From positions 62,001 to 126,000 of the forward strand of contig DJRF01000010.1 in NCBI GenBank assembly GCA_002437725.1: a stretch of 64,000 bases of DNA, in the 5' to 3' direction. Made by a program: the position numbers and the translations under genes. This document shows positions 34,215-42,848 of this stretch, in pieces. This DNA comes from Treponema sp. UBA6367. Lineage in GTDB: Bacteria > Spirochaetota > Spirochaetia > Treponematales > Treponemataceae. The notes below the pieces were generated by a model. That model had not been told where the DNA came from. It worked only from the letters and a program-made list of their open reading frames with translations, and did not search any database. Numbering within the stretch: position 1 is the first letter of the stretch; each line of letters starts with the position of its first letter.

Positions 34215-34775
34215 TTGACTCAGGTTATTCTTGGATTGGGTTCAAATAGGCATTTTAATGGAAAAGATTGTGTAACTTTACTTGCGGAGGCCTGTTTGAG
34301 CCTTGAAAGCATTTTAAACTCAATGGTTTTTTCAAGTATCTACAAGTCAAAGCCTATGTATGTCACTAATCAAAGTGATTTTTTTAATATGGCTGTAAAA
34401 GGTTTTGTAGACGATGATTTTTCGCCTTTTGCTCTGCTTGAAGAAATTCACAAAATAGAAACAAAATTTGGTCGCAACAGAGATCAAGAAATTCGCTTTG
34501 GAACAAGGTCTTTAGATATAGATATCGAAGAATTTGGAGATTTGCAAATATCTTTGCCAGAATTAACTTTGCCACATCCGCGCATGCAAGAGCGCGAATT
34601 TGTTTTAATTCCTGTACTTGAGATTTTAGATGAATCTGCCGATTTTTTAAGAAGAAATACACTTTCTTCTTTTTTGCAAAAACTTCCAGAGCAAGGCGTA
34701 GAAAAATGTTGCGATGAAGTTCAAACTAGGTTTAAAAAACTTATAGCCACAAAAGAAGAGAATGTAAAAGACTAA
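34215..34775 (+). CDS. folK: Hydroxymethyldihydropterin pyrophosphokinase
   Basis: A 186-residue HPPK that transfers pyrophosphate from ATP to hydroxymethyl-dihydropterin in folate synthesis. GLGSN at the N-terminus, the FGRNRDQEIRFGTRSLDIDI segment with the catalytic Asp pair (DID), and PHPRMQEREFVLIPVLEI are all present. The start is TTG 34215, immediately after the recA stop, with AGGAAGG about 11 bases upstream inside recA. The first residues (TQVILGLGSN) align with the family N-terminus, which supports this start. The protein is slightly longer at the C-terminus than E. coli FolK. Coupled to recA. Confidence 0.9.
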   Translation: MTQVILGLGSNRHFNGKDCVTLLAEACLSLESILNSMVFSSIYKSKPMYVTNQSDFFNMAVKGFVDDDFSPFALLEEIHKIETKFGRNRDQEIRFGTRSLDIDIEEFGDLQISLPELTLPHPRMQEREFVLIPVLEILDESADFLRRNTLSSFLQKLPEQGVEKCCDEVQTRFKKLIATKEENVKD

Positions 34776-34790
34776 GTTAGGTGGCATATC

Positions 34791-35642
34791 ATGGAAAAAA
34801 ATGCATCAGAAAAGTCAAATACAGCAGTTATTGAAAAAGTTTCTGATAAAGAAAAATCTCATAAATTTATTGCCGGGACGTTTGAAGGACCATTAGATTT
34901 GTTGTGGTTTCTTATAAATAAAAGCGAAATAAATATCTATGATATTCCAATAGCGCAAATTACGGAACAGTATCTAGAGTATCTTGATTATGCGGTTCAA
35001 ACAGATTTAGGTGACTTAAGCGAATTTTACAAGTGGGCTGCAATGCTTTTGAATATGAAAAGCCGGATGCTTTTGCCTATTGAAGTTGCCTATGAAGGAG
35101 AAGAAATAGAGGATCCTCGCCAAGAACTTGTTGACAAGTTAATAGAATATCAGCGTTTTAAAAAACTTTCTGAACTTATGGAAGAAAAAGAATCTGATTC
35201 AGAATGGAACTTTGAGCGTTCAAAAATACAGAGAGTTCTTCCTTTTGAAAGCCAGGAAGACCAATGGGAGCAGGTTGATACTTGGGAATTGCTTCAGCAG
35301 ATGCAAAAACTGTTTAAGAGCATGGTAAGCAGATATTCAAATGAAAAAATTTTGAATATGTACGAAGAAATTTCTGTAAACGAAAAAATTGCTCTTATGA
35401 ATGAACTGTTCGAAAAAAGCAATGAATGTATGTTTACAGATCTTATAACTCGTTCTGGCAACGAAATGGATATAATTTGTGCGTTTATGGCAGTTTTAGA
35501 AGCTGTAAAGTTTAGAATGATTACAATCATGCAAAACAGGCTTTTTGGAGATATAAAAATTTGCCGCAGATTGGACACAAACGAGAGTTTTGATAATTTT
35601 GAAATTACAATCGACAAAAGCGATAAAACTGATTCTGAATAA
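34791..35642 (+). CDS. scpA: Segregation and condensation protein A
   Basis: A 283-residue kleisin that bridges the SMC ATPase heads in chromosome condensation. The family signature FEGPLDLLWFLINKSEINIYDIPIA lies near residue 32, followed by YLEYLDYA and a helical linker, and the C-terminal winged-helix domain ends at about 265. The first ~25 residues are a polar extension. TAGGTGG lies upstream of the ATG. It is followed 14 bases later by scpB, the usual partner in the Smc-ScpA-ScpB complex, within an operon that begins with recA-folK. Confidence 0.95.
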   Translation: MEKNASEKSNTAVIEKVSDKEKSHKFIAGTFEGPLDLLWFLINKSEINIYDIPIAQITEQYLEYLDYAVQTDLGDLSEFYKWAAMLLNMKSRMLLPIEVAYEGEEIEDPRQELVDKLIEYQRFKKLSELMEEKESDSEWNFERSKIQRVLPFESQEDQWEQVDTWELLQQMQKLFKSMVSRYSNEKILNMYEEISVNEKIALMNELFEKSNECMFTDLITRSGNEMDIICAFMAVLEAVKFRMITIMQNRLFGDIKICRRLDTNESFDNFEITIDKSDKTDSE

Positions 35643-35656
35643 ATAAGTGGTGAAGT

Positions 35657-36196
35657 ATGGAATTGAAAAAAGAGACTGCACTTGTGGAAACTGTTCTTTT
35701 TCTAGAAAGTGAACCTATTACTGAAAAGCAGATTTCAAATATAGTTCAGCTTTCAGAAGAAGTTGTTGAAAAATGTATCCAGATGTTGCAAGAAAAATAT
35801 TCGGCAGAAAATTCTGGAATTGAGTTGGCAATGATTACAGGCGGCTGGTCGCTGGTTCCTAAGCAAGAGTTTTGGGCAGGACTTCGCGAACGCTATGGCG
35901 AGAAAAATGCCGGACGACTTTCCCGTTCCGCAATGGAAACTCTTTCCATAATAGCTTACTCTCAGCCTATTACAAGAACTGAAATTGAACAGATTCGGGG
36001 CGTAAGCGCGGATAATATGATAAGGCTTCTTGTTGAAAGAAATCTTATTAAAGAAGTCGGAAGAAAAGACGTGCCTGGAAAGCCTGTTCAGTTTGGAACA
36101 ACAAAAGAATTTTTAAAATTCTTTAGGCTTAATAGTATTGCGGAATTGCCAAAACTCGATGAAGAAGAAGAACAGAGGTTTGAACTTGCAAGATAA
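35657..36196 (+). CDS. scpB: Segregation and condensation protein B
   Basis: A 179-residue protein with two winged-helix domains. ETVLFLESEPITEKQI starts the first, and RLSRSAMETLSIIAYSQPITRTEIEQIRG starts the second, with the signature of the ScpB family. It dimerises and binds the ScpA linker. GGTG lies about seven bases before the ATG. Its last 11 bases overlap the start of the pseudouridine-synthase gene, a gene order (scpA-scpB-rluB) found in many bacteria. Confidence 0.95.
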   Translation: MELKKETALVETVLFLESEPITEKQISNIVQLSEEVVEKCIQMLQEKYSAENSGIELAMITGGWSLVPKQEFWAGLRERYGEKNAGRLSRSAMETLSIIAYSQPITRTEIEQIRGVSADNMIRLLVERNLIKEVGRKDVPGKPVQFGTTKEFLKFFRLNSIAELPKLDEEEEQRFELAR

Positions 36197-36938
36197 AAAT
36201 AAAGGTAAAGATACAAGCAGTGGAATTAGACTTCAAGTTTATTTAGCCCATTCTGGAGTTGCTAGCAGAAGAGCTAGTGAAAAGATTATTCAAGAAGGGC
36301 GGGTTTGCATAAATGGAAAAACAGTCTGTGAAATGGGAGAAAAGGTTCTTCCAAATGACGTTGTAACTGTTGACGGGAAAAATATTACTTTAGAAGAAAA
36401 AAAACGCTATGTTCTATTGTATAAACCCGCAGGTTATGTGTGTTCAATGGCAGATGAAAAAGACAGGCCTGTTGCAGTTGATATTTTGAAAAAAGATTTT
36501 AGCGAGCGTCTTTATAATGTCGGGCGGCTTGATATGTTTAGTCAAGGTCTTATAATTTTTACAAACGATGGGGATTTCGCCGCGACTCTTTCGCATCCTT
36601 CTGCGGAACTAGAAAAAGAATATGTTGTAGATTCTAGCGTTCCTTTGCCAAGAGAACTTTGTTCTGAATTTGAAAAAGGTATCCGTGTAGATGGAATTTT
36701 TTATAAGTGCAAAAAAGCTTTGGAGATTAATTCTCACAGAATAAAAATTGTTTTAGTAGAAGGAAAAAATCGCGAGATAAGAAACGTCTTTCAATCTAAG
36801 AATGTTGGAATAAAAAAACTTGTCCGCACAAGAATTGGAAATATTTGCGGGGACAATATGCAGCCTGGTGAATACAGAGAGCTTTCTTCTTCTGAAGTGC
36901 AAGGGCTTTTAAAACTTTGTAAAAACAAGTGTTTATAA
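36186..36938 (+). CDS. Ribosomal large-subunit pseudouridine synthase, RluB/RsuA family
   Basis: A ~250-residue RsuA-family enzyme that isomerises a specific uridine in rRNA. An S4 RNA-binding domain (about residues 15-62, YLAHSGVASRRASEKIIQEGRV) is followed by the catalytic domain with GRLDMFSQGL near 115, whose Asp is the nucleophile, and by LVEGKNREIRNVF near 195. I prefer TTG 36186 because AGAGG lies seven bases before it; the ATG at 36138 would run through scpB in another frame and adds residues that do not look like the family. Position after scpB favours RluB over RsuA. Confidence 0.87.
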   Translation: MQDKNKGKDTSSGIRLQVYLAHSGVASRRASEKIIQEGRVCINGKTVCEMGEKVLPNDVVTVDGKNITLEEKKRYVLLYKPAGYVCSMADEKDRPVAVDILKKDFSERLYNVGRLDMFSQGLIIFTNDGDFAATLSHPSAELEKEYVVDSSVPLPRELCSEFEKGIRVDGIFYKCKKALEINSHRIKIVLVEGKNREIRNVFQSKNVGIKKLVRTRIGNICGDNMQPGEYRELSSSEVQGLLKLCKNKCL

Positions 36939-37025
36939 GCATAGTTTGCGTTGCAAACTTTTTGATAATAGCAACTTTTATCTTTTTGTAAAGTTGAAAA
37001 TAAAAATAAATTATAAAGGTGTATT

Positions 37026-39386
37026 ATGGTTATTGCAATCGATGGACCTGCAGGCACAGGAAAAAGTACTGTTGCTTCAATTATTGCTAAAAAGTTAAAC
37101 ATAACGAATCTAAATAGTGGAAGTTTTTACAGAGCGCTTACACTTGCTATGCTGGAATCTGGCATAGACCTTTCGGATAGTGAAAAAGTTCTTGAATTTT
37201 GCAAAAAACAAAAGCTCGACTACGTCAATGCAAGAATGATTCTTAATGGAATCGATGTTGAAAATCGCCTCCACGAAGATAAAGTTAGCGCTGTGGTTGC
37301 TCAAGTCAGTGCCATCGTTGAGATTCGTCACCTTGTAAATGCAAGGTTGCGCGAAATAACAAAAAATCTTGACATTGTTTGCGAAGGCCGCGATATGACG
37401 ACTGTTGTTTTTCCAAATGCTGATTTTAAGTTCTATTTGGATGCTTCAATTGATGTTCAGGCGCAGCGAAGATTTAATCAGGGGGTTAGTGAACTTTCAC
37501 TTGAACAAATAAAAGAGTCTATAAAAAAACGCGATGAAATTGATAAAAACAAGTCAGAAGGCGCTCTTAGAATTGCCCCTGATGCAATGTATATAGATAC
37601 TTCTGCCTTGACGATAGATAATGTTTGTGCCATAATATTGACACAAATTCATAAGAAAGGGTTCACAATGGAAGAAATGGAAGTGGAAAAGGATGAAGCT
37701 CAGAACAAGAGTGTAATTCACGCACAATTAGAAGAGGCTCTGAATGGCTTTAGCAATCCAGAGGAAGGTCAAACTGTTGAAGGTACAGTAATTCAAATTA
37801 CAGATGATTACGTATTCCTTAATATTGATGGTTGCAAATCAGAAGGAAAACTTTCTGTAGAAGAATTCGCGGATGATATGCCTGCAGTTGGAGATAAGGT
37901 TCAAGTATTCCTTGTTCATGCAATTGGTCGCAATGGAAGTCCTGAAATCTCTAAGACTAGAGCTGATGAAAAACGCCTATGGAAAGTTTTTGCTCAGGCT
38001 CATAAAAATAATACACCTGTTGAAGGAACAATTACAAAAATTGTTCGCGGTGGTTACGATGTTGATCTCGGCGGTCACATTCATGCTTTTCTTCCTATTA
38101 GCCAGTCTGATAGTCAGAAAGTTGAAAAACCAGAATCTCTTATAGGTTTAAAATCAAAGTTTTATATAGAACGAATATTTAATGAAAATAAAAAGAACGT
38201 TGTTGTAAATCGCCGCAAATATTTGGAAGAGCAGATTGATTCAAAGCGCGAAGAGTTTTTCAATAGCGTAAAAATTGGCGATAGCGTAAAAGGAACTGTG
38301 AAGAGTTTTACAAGTTTCGGTGCGTTTATTGATCTTGGAGGATTTGACGGACTTCTTCATATCAACGATATGAGCTGGGGACATGTTGCTCGTCCAAAGG
38401 ATTTTGTAAAAAAAGGTCAAGAAATTGAACTTAAGGTTATTCGCCTTGATCCAGCTGAAAAAAGAATTAATCTTTCGTTAAAGCATTTTACAGAAGATCC
38501 TTGGATTCACTTTGAAGAAAAATATCACGTAAATGATGTTGTAAAGGGAAAAGTTACTAAGCTTACAGACTTTGGTGCGTTTATTGAACTCGAAGAAGGT
38601 ATCGAAGGTCTTGTTCATATCAGTGAATTCTCTTGGACAAAGAAAATCAATAAGCCTTCTGACATGGTAAACGTTGGTGACGAAGTTGAGGCTATGATTC
38701 TTGGATACGACATTCAGGCTGGCAGAGTTTCTTTGGGGCTTAAACAAATCACTGAAAATCCATGGGACAGTGTTGCTGAAAAGTATTCAGTAGGTACAAA
38801 AATTTCTGGAAAGATTGTAAAACTTACAAACGCAGGAGCCTTTGTTGAGCTTGAAGAAGGCATAGACGGTTTCCTCCATGCAGATGACATTTCCTGGACA
38901 AAGAAAGTAAAGCATCCTAGCAGTGAACTTTCTGTAAATCAGAATATTGAAGCTGTAGTTATTGATTGTGATTCTGAAAACAAAAGAGTTAGGCTTGGTA
39001 TAAAACAGCTTACTGATGACCCTTGGAAACAGTTCGCAGAAGAATACAAACCTGGTTCAACACTTGAAGGTGAAATTACCGCAATTAATGATTTTGGCGT
39101 TTTTGTAAAGGCTCCAAATGGAATAGAAGGTCTTGTTAATAAATCTAATTTAAGCGAAGACAGAGATACTCCTTACGAGGAAGCTGTAAAAAAATATAAC
39201 GTTGGCGACAAAATCAATGTGTATGTTGTTGATGTAAATACAGAAAGAGAACGTGTTGCTTTTTCTGTTAGAGAATTCAAGAGAAAGCAGCAGAGAGATG
39301 AGATTTCTCAGTATATGTCAAAATCTAATAGTGATGATGATGGCGCTTATACACTTGCTGATTATCTTCAGACACAGAAAAATTAG
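37026..39386 (+). CDS. cmk-rpsA: Cytidylate kinase fused to ribosomal protein S1
   Basis: A 786-residue two-part protein. Residues 1-213 are a complete CMP kinase: Walker A GPAGTGKST at 7-15, GSFYRALT, EGRDMTTVVFPNADFK, and a lid with RRF and KKRDEID. Residues ~215-760 hold six S1 RNA-binding domains, beginning at GQTVEGTVIQI, NTPVEGTITKI, GDSVKGTVKSF, NDVVKGKVTKL, GTKISGKIVKL and GSTLEGEITAI. Separate genes are the rule elsewhere, where cmk often precedes rpsA; treponemes are known to fuse them. An in-frame ATG at 37668 with AAAGGG upstream lies at the junction and could make free S1. AAAGG lies before the main ATG. Confidence 0.93.
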   Translation: MVIAIDGPAGTGKSTVASIIAKKLNITNLNSGSFYRALTLAMLESGIDLSDSEKVLEFCKKQKLDYVNARMILNGIDVENRLHEDKVSAVVAQVSAIVEIRHLVNARLREITKNLDIVCEGRDMTTVVFPNADFKFYLDASIDVQAQRRFNQGVSELSLEQIKESIKKRDEIDKNKSEGALRIAPDAMYIDTSALTIDNVCAIILTQIHKKGFTMEEMEVEKDEAQNKSVIHAQLEEALNGFSNPEEGQTVEGTVIQITDDYVFLNIDGCKSEGKLSVEEFADDMPAVGDKVQVFLVHAIGRNGSPEISKTRADEKRLWKVFAQAHKNNTPVEGTITKIVRGGYDVDLGGHIHAFLPISQSDSQKVEKPESLIGLKSKFYIERIFNENKKNVVVNRRKYLEEQIDSKREEFFNSVKIGDSVKGTVKSFTSFGAFIDLGGFDGLLHINDMSWGHVARPKDFVKKGQEIELKVIRLDPAEKRINLSLKHFTEDPWIHFEEKYHVNDVVKGKVTKLTDFGAFIELEEGIEGLVHISEFSWTKKINKPSDMVNVGDEVEAMILGYDIQAGRVSLGLKQITENPWDSVAEKYSVGTKISGKIVKLTNAGAFVELEEGIDGFLHADDISWTKKVKHPSSELSVNQNIEAVVIDCDSENKRVRLGIKQLTDDPWKQFAEEYKPGSTLEGEITAINDFGVFVKAPNGIEGLVNKSNLSEDRDTPYEEAVKKYNVGDKINVYVVDVNTERERVAFSVREFKRKQQRDEISQYMSKSNSDDDGAYTLADYLQTQKN

Positions 39387-39400
39387 TTTTTGAAGTTTTG

Positions 39401-40957
39401 ATGAATCAGTTTTCTTTTGAACTTGCGAAGACTCTCATCGAAATCAGTCTGGAACTCAATTCAGATTACCCTACTAAAGACGCATTGTTGTTTCGTATTT
39501 TGAAATCTGCAATGCGTCTTGTTAAATGTAAGGAATCTGCCTTTATTTCAGTTAATTCCGTTGATGGCTCTTGCACATTGGTAGGAGGTCTAAAGGACGG
39601 TAGTTATATTGAAGTAAATAAGTCGCTTTCTTCTGACTTTTTTGCAAATACTTTTGCTGAAAAACAGGATACATTGATACTAAATAGCCTTTCTGAGAAT
39701 TATAATTTTTATAGATATGCACAGGATTTTTTTGCTATTTCTGTGCAAAATTCATTGAGAATTGCTCTGCCTTTTAGAGAAAAAGTTGTTGCTATAATAG
39801 AACTTTTTAATCTTGAAGATAAAAATATTACTTCTGAAGAAAGACTGCTTATTGAGTTGTTTGAAAAAATTGCTAGCCAAAGTTATGTAAAAATGCTTAA
39901 GGATTGCTCTGTTCTTAAAGTTTCTTTTTCAAGGAATAATTCGACAGCTAAAAAGCAGATTCCGAATGCATTTCATGATTTTTTGGTTGTAAGTCCCGTT
40001 ATAAAAGATTTGATGACGGTTGTAAAAAAGGCAGCTATAACAAATTCTTCTGTGCTTATAACTGGAGAAAGTGGTGTAGGAAAAGAACTTTTTGCAGAAC
40101 AAATTTATTTGAATAGCAAACGTTCTAACAAACCTTTTGTTCGTGTAAATTGTGCGGCTCTTTCAGACTCTCTTATGGAAAGTGAATTTTTTGGTCACGA
40201 AAAAGGGGCGTTTACAAGTGCGGATTCTTTGCAAAAAGGAAGATTTGAAGTTGCCGATGGCGGAACGATTTTTCTTGATGAGATTGGAGAAATACCGCTT
40301 CCTCTTCAAGTAAAACTTCTTAGAGTTATTCAGGACAAACAATTTGAAAGGGTAGGTTCTTCTCAAACTGTAGATGTAGATGTTAGAATAATTGCAGCTA
40401 CAAATAGAAATCTTGAAAAAATGGTAAAGGATGGGACTTTTAGAGAAGATTTGTATTTTAGATTAAACGTTCTTCCTATTAAAGTTCCTCCTCTGAGGGA
40501 AAGGGTAGAGGATATTATTCCTCTGGCTAATAAGTTTTTAGCAAAGTATTCTGAAGAAAACGGAAAGGTTTTCGAAGGTTTTGACGAAAACGCAAGAATC
40601 TGTCTTGAAAATTATAGTTGGCCAGGAAATGTCAGAGAGCTGGAAAATTGCATAGTTCGCGCTTGCATTTTAGGAAATCCTCCGTTTATAAAAACTGAGA
40701 ATTTACGCTTAGATATAAATGCGGGCGTCATTAATGAAGAAGAATCTTCTTTTGATGGAAGAAATCTTTTTGCAGAAATTAGAGATTCAAGCCCGGACAA
40801 GAGTTTAAAGTCTGTGGTAACATCCTTAAAAAGGGCTTATGTTATGCACGTTCTTGAAGAGTGTGGGTGGAATCAAACTAAGGCTGGAAAAGTGCTTGGA
40901 ATTCAACGGACTTATGTGTCTCGCCTTATGAGTGAGTTGCATATTCGTGAACGATAG
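39401..40957 (+). CDS. Sigma-54-dependent activator with GAF sensor domain
   Basis: A 518-residue bacterial enhancer-binding protein. Residues ~1-165 form a GAF-like sensor domain. The AAA+ domain (about 190-425) has Walker A GESGVGKE, Walker B GGTIFLDEIGE and the arginine-finger region FREDLYFRLNV. The C-terminal Fis-type helix-turn-helix (NQTKAGKVLGIQRTYVSRLM) binds upstream activating sites. The sigma-54-contacting loop reads GAFTSA instead of GAFTGA. No receiver domain is present, so the input is probably a small ligand or redox state. ATG 39401 is preferred over TTG 39398. It lies 14 bases after cmk-rpsA and 18 before a membrane TPR gene. Confidence 0.88.
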   Translation: MNQFSFELAKTLIEISLELNSDYPTKDALLFRILKSAMRLVKCKESAFISVNSVDGSCTLVGGLKDGSYIEVNKSLSSDFFANTFAEKQDTLILNSLSENYNFYRYAQDFFAISVQNSLRIALPFREKVVAIIELFNLEDKNITSEERLLIELFEKIASQSYVKMLKDCSVLKVSFSRNNSTAKKQIPNAFHDFLVVSPVIKDLMTVVKKAAITNSSVLITGESGVGKELFAEQIYLNSKRSNKPFVRVNCAALSDSLMESEFFGHEKGAFTSADSLQKGRFEVADGGTIFLDEIGEIPLPLQVKLLRVIQDKQFERVGSSQTVDVDVRIIAATNRNLEKMVKDGTFREDLYFRLNVLPIKVPPLRERVEDIIPLANKFLAKYSEENGKVFEGFDENARICLENYSWPGNVRELENCIVRACILGNPPFIKTENLRLDINAGVINEEESSFDGRNLFAEIRDSSPDKSLKSVVTSLKRAYVMHVLEECGWNQTKAGKVLGIQRTYVSRLMSELHIRER

Positions 40958-40975
40958 ATAAAATTGGAGGATAAA

Positions 40976-41644
40976 ATGAATAAAGATGAAAAAAAAGAAA
41001 CTTTTAATGAAAAGTTGGCAGGTTATGTTGATAAAAGGGCAAAAATACTTATAGGTGTTCTTGTTGCTATTGTTGTTCTATTTGTCGCTTACTGCATAAG
41101 TTTTATTGTTGTTCAAAATAATAATAAAAAAGGTATAGAATCTGTAGATACAATTGAATTTAAGTTAACAGATGGCTCTGAATCTTTGAGTGATGAAGAA
41201 GTTGAAGAAAGAAAGAATGTCGCCCTAGAATCTTTGAATTCTTTTATGAAAAAAGGTGGCGTTACTGGAGTTCGTGCTAATATGCTTGCTGCAGAAATCT
41301 ACTATTCTAGAAAGGATTATAAAAATTCTGCAGAATGTTATAAACTTGCCGCACAAAAAGGAAAAAAGTCTTATACAGCTCCTATCTGTAATTATTATGC
41401 TGCGGTTTCTTATGAAAATGTCGGAAATCTTGATGAGGCTTTGGCTTTTTATAAAAAAGCTGCTGATTTTGATACTTTTGTAAAATCGTCGCATGCAAAA
41501 TTTAGTTATGCTAGAATTCTTGAATCAAAAGGAAACTTGGAAGAAGCAAAAAAAGTTTATCAAGATTTAGTAGATAACAATTCTGGTGATACTTGGGCAG
41601 ATGTTGCAAAAACACGGCTTCTTTATCTTGATTTTTCAAAATAA
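40976..41644 (+). CDS. Membrane-anchored TPR protein, YfgM-like
   Basis: A 222-residue protein with one transmembrane helix near the N-terminus (about residues 26-48, ILIGVLVAIVVLFVAYCISFIVV), preceded by a charged cytoplasmic tail. Three tetratricopeptide-like units follow on the outer face (AEIYYSRKDYKNSAECYKLA, YYAAVSYENVGNLDEALAFYKKA, FSYARILESKGNLEEAKKVY). This is the layout of YfgM, an ancillary factor of the Sec translocon and envelope chaperones, but no specific motif proves it. ATG 40976 has GGAGG eight bases upstream; the in-frame TTG 40964 overlaps that site. Probably co-transcribed with the sigma-54 activator. Confidence 0.75.
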   Translation: MNKDEKKETFNEKLAGYVDKRAKILIGVLVAIVVLFVAYCISFIVVQNNNKKGIESVDTIEFKLTDGSESLSDEEVEERKNVALESLNSFMKKGGVTGVRANMLAAEIYYSRKDYKNSAECYKLAAQKGKKSYTAPICNYYAAVSYENVGNLDEALAFYKKAADFDTFVKSSHAKFSYARILESKGNLEEAKKVYQDLVDNNSGDTWADVAKTRLLYLDFSK

Positions 41645-41684
41645 TTTTTGCTTGCTTTCTTTTTGCATTGATTAATCTTTGTTT

Positions 41685-42467
41685 ATGAATACAATTATGA
41701 CAACTATGAAAAGACTTTTTTTATCCAATGTATTTCTTAGTTGTCTTTTTTTATTTTTAGGCTGTGGCCTTGACGAATACTATGTTTTGGATGCGCCTGT
41801 TTCTTCTTTGAGCACGCCTTCTGTAACCTCTGCAAATTATACTTTTCAAACCCCTTTTGATTCTGCTGATTTTTCGTTTAGAACAAACGAAGAGGGCATT
41901 AACAAGACGTATACCCAAGCAGATTCTTCTTTTAAGTTTTTAGGAACTGCCATTTACTATAAAATTTATAATAATTATTCCAAAATGAATTCTGAAATTT
42001 CTTCCCTTAGTTCTTTAAATACTTCTACTAACGAATCTGCTGCGGCTTCTAAAATGATAGAAACTTATAAGTATGTGCAGTTAGGTTGCAAGGAAGGTTC
42101 TGTAACTCCTTTGATTTCTGGAACAGGAAATAATAAGACTGTAAAAATAAGGCTTACGAATTATCAAGAATTTATTTCAAAAATTTATATTGATGATATT
42201 GCGAAGTTTACTCCTATAAGAAATAAAGATAAAGAACCGTTTTCTTTTGATTTTGGTCGTACTAATAAAGATGGCGATTATTCTGATGACGAACTTCCAA
42301 AAGATGGCGATTCAGATGTCGCTTATGGAGATGAGTCAAGCGAAGGTATGTGGTATGTAAGCTTGTATGCCGTGGCTGTAGGGCGTGATACTACATATAC
42401 TACGTATTACAGCGGTCTGCTGCATTTAGGGGCGGTTGCAATAGATAGCAGGGAAAAAGATAATTAA
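41685..42467 (+). CDS. Putative lipoprotein of unknown function
   Basis: A 260-residue protein. A signal peptide with a lipobox (LFLFLGC) near residue 25 predicts lipidation. The mature part is Ser/Thr/Asn-rich and polar, and an Asp/Glu-rich segment lies near 200 (DGDYSDDELPKDGDSD). Nothing in it matches a family I know. The in-frame ATGs at 41685, 41697 and 41706 all allow a signal peptide; no ribosome-binding site is clear. The stop codon lies inside the left end of the palindromic element at 42461-42555. Confidence 0.68.
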   Translation: MNTIMTTMKRLFLSNVFLSCLFLFLGCGLDEYYVLDAPVSSLSTPSVTSANYTFQTPFDSADFSFRTNEEGINKTYTQADSSFKFLGTAIYYKIYNNYSKMNSEISSLSSLNTSTNESAAASKMIETYKYVQLGCKEGSVTPLISGTGNNKTVKIRLTNYQEFISKIYIDDIAKFTPIRNKDKEPFSFDFGRTNKDGDYSDDELPKDGDSDVAYGDESSEGMWYVSLYAVAVGRDTTYTTYYSGLLHLGAVAIDSREKDN

Positions 42468-42555
42468 CCCAGTCTTCGGTTTTTTATAAATTGTGAAATA
42501 GACGATTTTATTTAAGGTTTTCAAAACCTTAAAAACTCGGAGTTGAGGCTAATTA
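42461..42555. repeat. Short palindromic element related to the 22571-22782 element
   Basis: The left end TAATTAACCCAGTCTTCG matches the TIR of the 22.6-kb element at 14 of 18 positions. The right end CGGAGTTGAGGCTAATTA (42538-42555) matches the complementary TIR at 16 of 18. The core is short and includes TTTAAGGTTTTCAAAACCTTAAA. It follows the lipoprotein gene, overlaps its stop codon, and ends 32 bases before the tRNA promoter. In the rest of the 42468-42848 gap lie the tRNA, its terminator and the promoter of the next gene. Confidence 0.5.
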
Positions 42556-42586
42556 GAATTTTTTATTACATTTATTAGCTCCGCAG

Positions 42587-42615
42587 TTGATTTTTTTTTT
42601 AGATTGGTATATATT
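42587..42615 (+). promoter_or_regulatory. tRNA-Arg promoter
   Basis: TTGATT (42587-42592), a 17-base spacer and TATATT (42610-42615), nine bases before the first base of the tRNA. Confidence 0.55.
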
Positions 42616-42624
42616 TCTTTTCAT

Positions 42625-42698
42625 GGTTCCTTAGCTCAGCTGGATAGAGCACATGCCTTCTAAGCATGCGGTCGGCAGTTCGATTCTGCCAGGAATCA
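42625..42698 (+). tRNA. tRNA-Arg (anticodon TCT)
   Basis: A 74-base cloverleaf. Acceptor GGTTCCT pairs with AGGAATC (one G-U). The D-stem is GCTC/GAGC, the anticodon stem CATGC/GCATG has loop CTTCTAA with anticodon TCT (reads AGA), the five-base variable loop is CGGTC, and the T-stem GGCAG/CTGCC has loop TTCGATT. The discriminator base is A. CCA is not encoded. AGA is a common arginine codon in these AT-rich genes. Confidence 0.96.
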
Positions 42699-42735
42699 AT
42701 AAAGTTCGTTATTGAAAAATAAATTTTCTTAAATA

Positions 42736-42778
42736 AGGAGAAAAACCGCTAGCATTAAAGTGATTTTTCTCCTTTTTA
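42736..42778 (+). terminator. tRNA-Arg terminator
   Basis: AAGGAGAAAAA (42736-42746) pairs exactly with TTTTTCTCCTT (42765-42775), followed by T residues to 42778, about 40 bases after the tRNA. Confidence 0.8.
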
Positions 42779-42812
42779 ATGTCTTTTATAAGAAATATGC
42801 AGTTTTTAGACG

Positions 42813-42841
42813 TTGATAAAATTTTGTTGCAATAGTATAAT
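42813..42841 (+). promoter_or_regulatory. Promoter of the lipoprotein gene, leaderless arrangement
   Basis: TTGATA (42813-42818), a 17-base spacer and perfect TATAAT (42836-42841) end seven bases before ATG 42849. The in-frame TTG at 42813 is itself the -35 box, so it cannot be the start of translation. Confidence 0.65.
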
Positions 42842-42848
42842 TGTCGTC

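Noticed and set aside
36138..36185. Earlier start for the pseudouridine synthase inside scpB
   Set aside because: It adds residues unlike the family; TTG 36186 has AGAGG at seven bases and gives a natural S4-domain start.
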